Positions 58,213 through 64,000 of a stretch of DNA of 64,000 bases are shown here, piece by piece (the stretch's first letter is position 1; the number at the start of each line of letters is the position of its first letter). A program made the position numbers and the translations under genes. The notes under the pieces are model-generated. The model saw only the letters and a program-made list of their open reading frames with translations, did no database searches and was not told the origin of the DNA. This DNA comes from Siderastrea radians (Eukaryota; Cnidaria; Anthozoa; Scleractinia; Rhizangiidae), in assembly GCA_964017195.1 (NCBI GenBank), contig OZ024896.1:6291987-6355986 (forward strand), in the 5' to 3' direction.

Positions 58213-59146
58213 ATGCATGGTTCAATTTCACATGTTACCATCCCCCCGCCGGGCAACCCCGGGGACAAGTTCAACCCTTCGGTCCCGGGGGTGGGGAATT
58301 GTTTAAAGCCGACTTGTCCCGGGGGGAGGGGGGCGGGGCAAATCGAAAATAACTTCCTGTTGGTCTTGTGAAGTACGTCACTTCTCGGTTGACGCCTGAC
58401 CGCGTGGAGAAGACTGCCTATTTCCATTGAGAATCTCTAGAATTTGCAGCAGACTGGTTAGAGAACAATAATCTCAATATTGAAATCTGTGTTCGAAGGT
58501 ACTTTTATTTCAAATTGTTAAACGAATGTGCGTTTGATGCGTACTCGAGTGGATGGCGTTCGTCACAAACAAAGAAATATTTCTTCAGCGTATTTATGTA
58601 TATACTAAGACGACTTAAATAGACTCTATATGAAAACGGATGCACGGCTTTATATTAAACAGAGGTCGCAATCCAGTGTTCATTCTTATGAAACAAGCTA
58701 AGAAAAACTCAATTTGTTCACATGCCTCTTGCGCGTATGCGCTATATTTAGAATAAATCACGTGGAGAAGACCATTTCTTTACTCGCTAGCCGTATGCCA
58801 TTGTACTTTCTCGATTGCGTTTTTATTCACTTCTTTCTTTTCAAATATAGTGTTCATGTTTTTATTACATTATACATGTAGTGTCCTTCGTTCAAGAAAC
58901 TCTAGAAAAGTGTTAAAGTTCTTATCAAAACGTCTGGTTTTGCTATTGAACGGAAATCAATATTGTAATCTATGCTTTGTACACAAAACAGCGTATTTGT
59001 GGTCGATGAGGAGTCCCGGGGGTGGGGAATTGTCTCTTTCGGCGTGCCCGGGGGTGGGGATTAGACCGCCAAATGAGAACAAAATTGCAATTCCCCGGGG
59101 GTATGCCCGGGGGGGTCATGGTAACAGGTAGAATTGAACCATGCAT
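58213..59146. mobile_element. 934-bp TIR element, copy 2
   Basis: Same family as 25083-26019 (ATGCATGGTTCAATT ends, CCCCGGGGACAAG and GGGGGTGGGGA blocks). Its end lies 11 bp before the ATG of the DUF6589-like gene, so it has separated the coding region from the right TIR. Confidence 0.88.
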
Positions 59147-59328
59147 AAACCACTGAAAGAACTTCCCTTATGCTAAATGTTGCGAGCGAAAACGTGGCCA
59201 TCTCGGGAAAATTTTAATATAAATTACAATGCCGAATGTAATTTGAGAGGAAATCCCAAAAACCAATAAAAATGCAGCATTGGCTATAGAAATGCATAAA
59301 TTAACACGTAATGAATAATTAAGAACAC

Positions 59329-59407
59329 CACGTGACCGGCCAATGCCAGGGCCTTTTTCCCGCCCCCGCAAATTTAAAAAAGGGAAAAAGTCCTGGGAAC
59401 GAGGTTG
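59329..59407 (-). repeat. Right TIR of the giant transposon
   Basis: Mirror copy of 40191-40269, ending GGGAACGAGGTTG. Confidence 0.9.
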
Positions 59408-59416
59408 TTAGAGAGG
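59408..59416 (+). repeat. Target-site duplication TTAGAGAGG (right)
   Basis: Exact match to 40182-40190. Confidence 0.85.
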
Positions 59417-59886
59417 GCCTTGAAATGTTCAATTTTTCTGTCATGAAGTCTACGTTTTGTCTTATATTTATTTATTTATTTGTTTGCCTACGTGTTTGCT
59501 ATGACGTCAGTAGTCATAAAACGTGTAGAAACGTGCAAGCCGCACACACAAAAGCTGTAAGTTTCGTGATATTTTCCACGTGTGATCGGATCAGGAGATT
59601 AGATTTGTTGTCACACCGCACGATACGTGCTACAAATATTCGAAAATTAAGAAACCAAAATGAAACCATAGGCCAGTGTTAACACAAGACTGACATATTT
59701 ATTGAAGGACAAAATCAGTCCGAGGACGTAATTAAAAACCTTACCTATTCGCCTGAAAAGCGAAAGCTCATCCCGTGTCCCCATGCTCGCGAACCGTTTA
59801 TTTGCTGGTACTTACTTATTTGTGAAAGTGCTCTCATTCAAGTCGTTAAATGAATAAAAAAAGAAACAGAAAAAGAAATTCATGTC

Positions 59887-59952
59887 CCCTCTGAGAATCG
59901 AACCCGGTACGCCGGCAACGAAGGTCGACACGTACACCACTACGCCACGCAC
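59887..59952 (-). tRNA. Degenerate tRNA-like sequence
   Basis: Minus strand contains A-box-like GTGGCGTAGTGGTGTACG and B-box GGGTTCGATTCTC. The acceptor ends do not pair and the anticodon stem is imperfect (loop CTTCGTT, anticodon position TCG if folded). Probably a tRNA-derived SINE head or dead tRNA. Confidence 0.45.
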
Positions 59953-62030
59953 ACTGACAATACTTGAAGAAGTTAAGTTTACTACTTATTTCTTTTCCCA
60001 TGACTAGATGCCGCTCGACATGAACATGCTGGTGTTTTTTCTGGGAAAATGTGTTCGGACCGCCGCAAGAACCATGGCGGATAGTGCACAGAAAAAAACA
60101 GAAGTCACTAGCTCTGCTATATTTAGCGTCAGGACCGCTGCCAAATGGTGCAAACTCAAGCGTTGCACCGACCGAGTTCGCAGCAGAAGCGACAACAAAG
60201 ATAAAGTCCTCTAAGTCAAATTTCGTAACCTAAACTTTTCGCCTTCCACCAAAAAGATAACTGAGTATTCTTTTGAACTATTTCTCCATTTATAGATATT
60301 TGATATTTTTTGTCAATTTCTAAACTTCACTTCTGCGCGCCGAACTGAATCGTTTTGCTAAACAGTCAAGCTAAGCTTTTTAAAAGACCTTTTTTTCAAA
60401 ATCGACGGTGGTCATACGATTTCCCGCCAAAAAAACTCCGGTCTTCTGGTTGCCCAAAAGCACTGCGCGATTTCCCGCCAAGAAAAGATTGTATTCTTCA
60501 CCCCTCCCGTGGGGTTGTCGGGTTGTCTTAGGACTACCATTCCTCTCCCCTAGAGTCTGTACGGGCGGTCGGTAGTACGCTTGACGTCACAACCAACATT
60601 TCTCGGATCGATAGGTTACCATGGTGCTCCGCTGGCGCGCTGCGCGTGCGGGCTCCGCTACAAACTCAAACCACATGCGGTGTCTTTCAGTGCATATCAG
60701 CCGAGGGTGGCCAATCGTATTTCCAGTTGTAAAGCATATTTATATTTTTTCTTCTTTTTGAATAATTATAAATTTAAGGTCGCTGTTGATCGTGGTTTTG
60801 GCAGCATGTCACAACTAACATTAAAGACGGAAGTCATAAAGAAACCAGTGAGCCAAGAACTCGTCAGAATGAACAGCTTCAGTTTCTTGCAAAGTCTTCA
60901 CAAAATTTAATAAGCTGCTTAATAAACGGTCCGCATGCATGCGGAGATGGAATGAGTGTTATTGGGCATGCGTGGCTTTAAATAAGATCTGATAATATTA
61001 TGGACACAACTGATAGTGTGATAGTGTGCTTGCTGAGAAAAAAGTTACGTGTTGTGTAACTTGAACATGTCTTCTTCGACTAGTTACTTCATGCAGCAAA
61101 GTGTCAAACCAAACAAAAAGAAAACATTTCAGATTTTTTCTAAGGCGAATACGTTTGGATTCAACCTACGTCCTGATTTTGGGCCTTCAATAATGAAAGT
61201 GATAATTCTTGCGTTAGCATTGGTGGGTAGTTTCACTGTGGTTTCCTAACGTTTTTTGACTGTCCGTTTCTGTTCATTTGTAGCACGTATTTTCGAGAAT
61301 ACGTGCCCAAGAAGACCGCGTTCTAGTCTAATCGAGTAAACGTGGAAAATGTCACGAACAGTAAGGTTCTTAGGTGAATAATACAATTCTGCACGTCTTG
61401 TGGCTAGTTAAATCATGCATGACAAATGTGGCAAAACCGTATCCAAACAAATAAATAAATATAAAATAGGTCCGCATGCATGCGGACATCAGAATGAGCG
61501 TTATCCTGCGTGGCTTTATGAAATAAGATATGATAATATTATAGATACAATCGTGCGGTTGTTGAAAAATTAGTCAGGTCTTGTGTGACTTGAAATTTCT
61601 TCACGTCTAAGTGCTGTCTTGCATGACTAGTTATTTCATGTGGCAAAGTGTAAAAAAAAAAAGATTTTCATTGCCTCTTTTGGGTAATTAAATATGACTG
61701 CGTGCCTTCAAATTACGTCCTGATTTTGGGCTTCAATAATATAAATGATAAGTCTTGCGGTAGAAATAATAAAAACCCGTTAGAGTGATTTCACAAAACC
61801 GTATTCTTATATGCTAATTAGAACCGTTAAATGCTAATGCGAGGAACAAAAAGGAAAGCACGCACCAATAAAAACCATTGTTTCAGTTTTTAAATTGCGT
61901 ACATGCTGGTATGTGAAATCTGAAGGGTTTACACAGACAACAGACAACGGCAACAAAGACATGTGATTAACTCTTTTTTTTTTTTTTCTTATGTTGCGGG
62001 CAAACGTTACCCAATGGTAAGGACCCTTAC
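59953..62030. other. Intergenic, no supported gene
   Basis: Short frames only. Contains the diverged duplication at 60928-61760 and otherwise AT-rich DNA. A frame ending MKVIILALALVGSFTVVS at about 61192-61249 looks like a signal peptide but has no continuation. Confidence 0.45.
60928..61760. repeat. Diverged tandem duplication, period about 541 bp
   Basis: Copy starts GGTCCGCATGCATGCGG at 60928 and 61469. Both continue with TGCGTGGCTTTA, GATAATATTAT, GACTAGTTA-TTCATG and TACGTCCTGATTTTGGG. About 300 bp is shared, with many small gaps. Confidence 0.85.
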
Positions 62031-63483
62031 GGTCGTGTCTAAAAGTACACACGAGTGACCACGAATGACCACGAGTGACCACGAGTAGACCACGAGTGAC
62101 CACGAGTGACCACGAGTGACCACGAGTGACTACGAGTGACCACGAGTCAGAATGCATCAAAATATTTTGCTGATGTCATGATGACGTCATCATCACATCA
62201 TTTTATCAAATAATCACTATTTAACGGCAAACTGACCGTTTCTTGAGACCTTATTACCTGGATTCGACATTTCCGCCATTTCTGACTGAATTGGGGAGGG
62301 GCTAAGAAACGGACAGGGAGGGGGGCTGGGGGGTACAAACTTCCCGCCACCTGCACCCTTTAATCTCGGTCACCGCCACTTTTCTTAACTTTTTCTTCCC
62401 GCCCTTTTTTCCGCCTCCCGTACACCTCCCTCCCTCTTTTCTACCTGGAGTCCCAAATTCTCTTAAAAGTAGTTCACTTTAATAAATTTGCTAGTTTCCA
62501 GTTAACTATAGGCGGGATAATCTCATCGTCGGCCTAGTTGTTTACATTTGTCATTCTACCATTATGTGTTTAGCGTCCTGCGGGATTTGCGCGACTTGCA
62601 AACGATTTGGACGTACTCACAGCTACATTATTGGCTGTGAAAAGTTATTAATAATATTCAAAGAAATCTAAGATAAATAATTACTTTGATTTCCTCTTTC
62701 TAGACTGTTGTAGTTAACAAAGTGGTTGACTGTATTATTTTGCTGAAATGAGAAATTTATAGCGTAAACCACTATAATCGTTTAACAATTATTAAAAGAA
62801 TTATGTCATATTACAGGGGAAATTGGGATCTCACATATAAAAATCATAAAGCATTAAAGATTGTTGAAATTGTCATTCACTGCCCATTCTGTGCTTTTCT
62901 CCAGGCTTGGTTTTTAGTGGAAAAGTTCTCGTTAAAATATTTCCTTAAATCACGTACTTTCACAGAAAACCTTTTTGTTAATTTCTGTATTTGTCATTTT
63001 CACTTTCTTTCTTTCTTTTTTTCGCTCTTGGTCACTGGTAGCCTTCGAGGGGGGGAGTAGGGAGGGAGGTGGACAGAATTTGGGACTCCGGGTAGAAAAG
63101 AGGGAGGGAGGTGTACGGAAGGCGGAAAAAAGGACGGGAAGAAAAAGTTAGGAAAAGTGGCGGGAACCGAGATTAAAGGGTGCGGGTGGCGGGAAGTTTG
63201 TACCCCCAGCCCCCCTCCCTGTCCGTTCCTTAGCTCCTCCCCAATTCAGTCAGAAATGGCGGAAATGTCGAATCCAGGTAATAAGGTCTCAAGAAACGGT
63301 CAGTTTGCCGTTAATAGTGATTATTTGATAAAATGATGTGATGATGACGTCATCATGACATCAGCAAAATATTTTGATGCATTCTGACTCGTGGTCACTC
63401 GTAGTCACTCGTGGTCACTCGTGGTCACTCGTGGTCTACTCGTGGTCACTCGTGGTCACTCGTGTGTACTTTTAGACACGACC
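62031..63483. mobile_element. Fold-back element with about 0.4-kb arms
   Basis: Left arm 62031-62460 and right arm 63076-63483 are near-complementary. The ends are GGTCGTGTCTAAAAGTACAC followed by a 10-bp minisatellite (CACGAGTGAC; about 10 units at 62048-62150, mirrored at 63385-63465). The central 0.6 kb has no supported gene. Target duplication unclear. Confidence 0.85.
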
Positions 63484-63791
63484 AATACTTACAGCACTAA
63501 GACTTGTACCTAATTGTAAAAACATACGTTTACTATTCGATATCGGAAATGCTCAAACTGGAACAATTTTTTCCCAAAATTAAACCGGGCTTAATATTTC
63601 AAAATTTTCGTACGTAAATAGACAGTTCGATGAAAAAGTTGAGTTCTGAAACAAGGACATTGGCTTGTTGTCCTTTAATTGAGGAAACCCTTCAGATATT
63701 TCTACACACCAGCGTACCAGCATGTGCACAATTAACAATTTGAAACAATTGTTTTAACTTTGGTGCGTGCGTTTTGGGCGTCAACAAAACC

Positions 63792-63846
63792 AGGAACATG
63801 GAACATTCCGGAACATCCCGGAACATTCCGGAACATTCCGGAACAG
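63792..63846. repeat. Tandem 10-mer GGAACATTCC
   Basis: Five units with slight variation; each unit is itself nearly palindromic. Confidence 0.9.
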
Positions 63847-63920
63847 GGCAAATTATCACAAAATAAATAGAAAAAAAAAAAAGAAAGAAAGCGATTAAAG
63901 AGACAACCAATAAACGAAAG

Positions 63921-63950
63921 AACAAACAAACAAACAAACAAACAAACAAA
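63921..63950. repeat. (CAAA)n microsatellite
   Basis: About seven units. Confidence 0.95.
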
Positions 63951-64000
63951 ATTTAAAAAAAGGTCTAACAGTAGTACAAAAAACATCTCTTTTCCGCCAA

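Larger units (their letters stand above)
40191..59407. mobile_element. Giant DNA transposon with helicase and DUF6589-like genes
   Basis: TIRs of about 79 bp, starting CAACCTCGTTCCCAGG and differing at only two positions by eye, face each other at 40191-40269 and 59329-59407. Both abut the perfect 9-bp direct repeat TTAGAGAGG. Between them lie two intact convergent genes, each starting soon behind a TIR (84 bp at the left; about 0.2 kb at the right once a later insertion is removed). The insertions at 40942-42337, 45895-50560, 54720-56414 and 58213-59146 are younger; subtracting them leaves about 10.5 kb. The 9-bp duplication resembles Mutator-type insertion, but the protein set fits no superfamily I know. 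Confidence 0.85.

Noticed and set aside
60074..60214. 47-codon frame with a good start context (ACCATGGCGG)
   Set aside because: No domain, splice partner or poly(A) support; could be a first exon but not supportable.

Overview
The window looks like nuclear DNA of an anthozoan cnidarian, most likely a stony coral. It is AT-rich, has eukaryotic splice sites, few and widely spaced genes, and very many DNA transposons and hairpin elements. The protein families present (a RecQ-like helicase, a ZAD/DUF6589-type protein, an NHL-repeat protein in a multi-copy family) are ones I associate with cnidarian genomes. The species assignment is inference from these features only.

Layout. 1-3.1 kb: AT-rich DNA with an apparently complete type I hammerhead ribozyme (357-412) next to a TA microsatellite, as at the end of a Penelope-like element or retrozyme. 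3.2-4.0 kb: broken transposase-like pseudogene. 4.0-16.9 kb: a very large palindromic element with about 2.6-kb arms bounded by TTAA; its left arm was later split by a 6.9-kb transposon (5471-12417) carrying a decayed gene with SR-like exons, an NHL propeller segment and a transposase-like C-terminus. The intact right arm preserves the empty target site. 16.9-20.1 kb: four mobile elements nested one inside another (repeat, Tc1/mariner-like, Tc1/mariner-like, Harbinger-like MITE). 20-29 kb: no gene, several MITEs and tandem repeats. 29.3 kb: an intact single-exon gene of unknown function with TATA box and poly(A) signal, followed by partial duplications of its 3' end to 33.5 kb, a 4.7-kb TIR element (33557-38244) and a tandem array of the same gene-flank sequence.

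40.2-59.4 kb: the main finding. An 80-bp near-identical terminal inverted repeat and a perfect 9-bp target-site duplication (TTAGAGAGG) bracket exactly two intact, convergently transcribed, two-exon genes: a RecQ-family helicase (+, 40353-44367) and a 937-residue ZAD/DUF6589-like protein (-, 58201-51229). I interpret this as one giant DNA transposon of 19.2 kb, about 10.5 kb after removing four later insertions. Both genes start close behind a TIR and point inward, so the TIRs probably hold the promoters; the DUF6589-like protein is the best transposase candidate and the helicase an accessory or replication factor. One of the later insertions contains four apparently identical head-to-tail 246-bp copies of a tRNA-like retroelement with its own 13-bp target-site duplication.

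59.4-64 kb: a degenerate tRNA-like sequence, a diverged tandem duplication, a fold-back element with about 0.4-kb arms, and simple repeats; no supported gene. Limits: calls are from direct reading, with no alignment, profile search or expression data; boundaries of repeats lacking target-site duplications are approximate.
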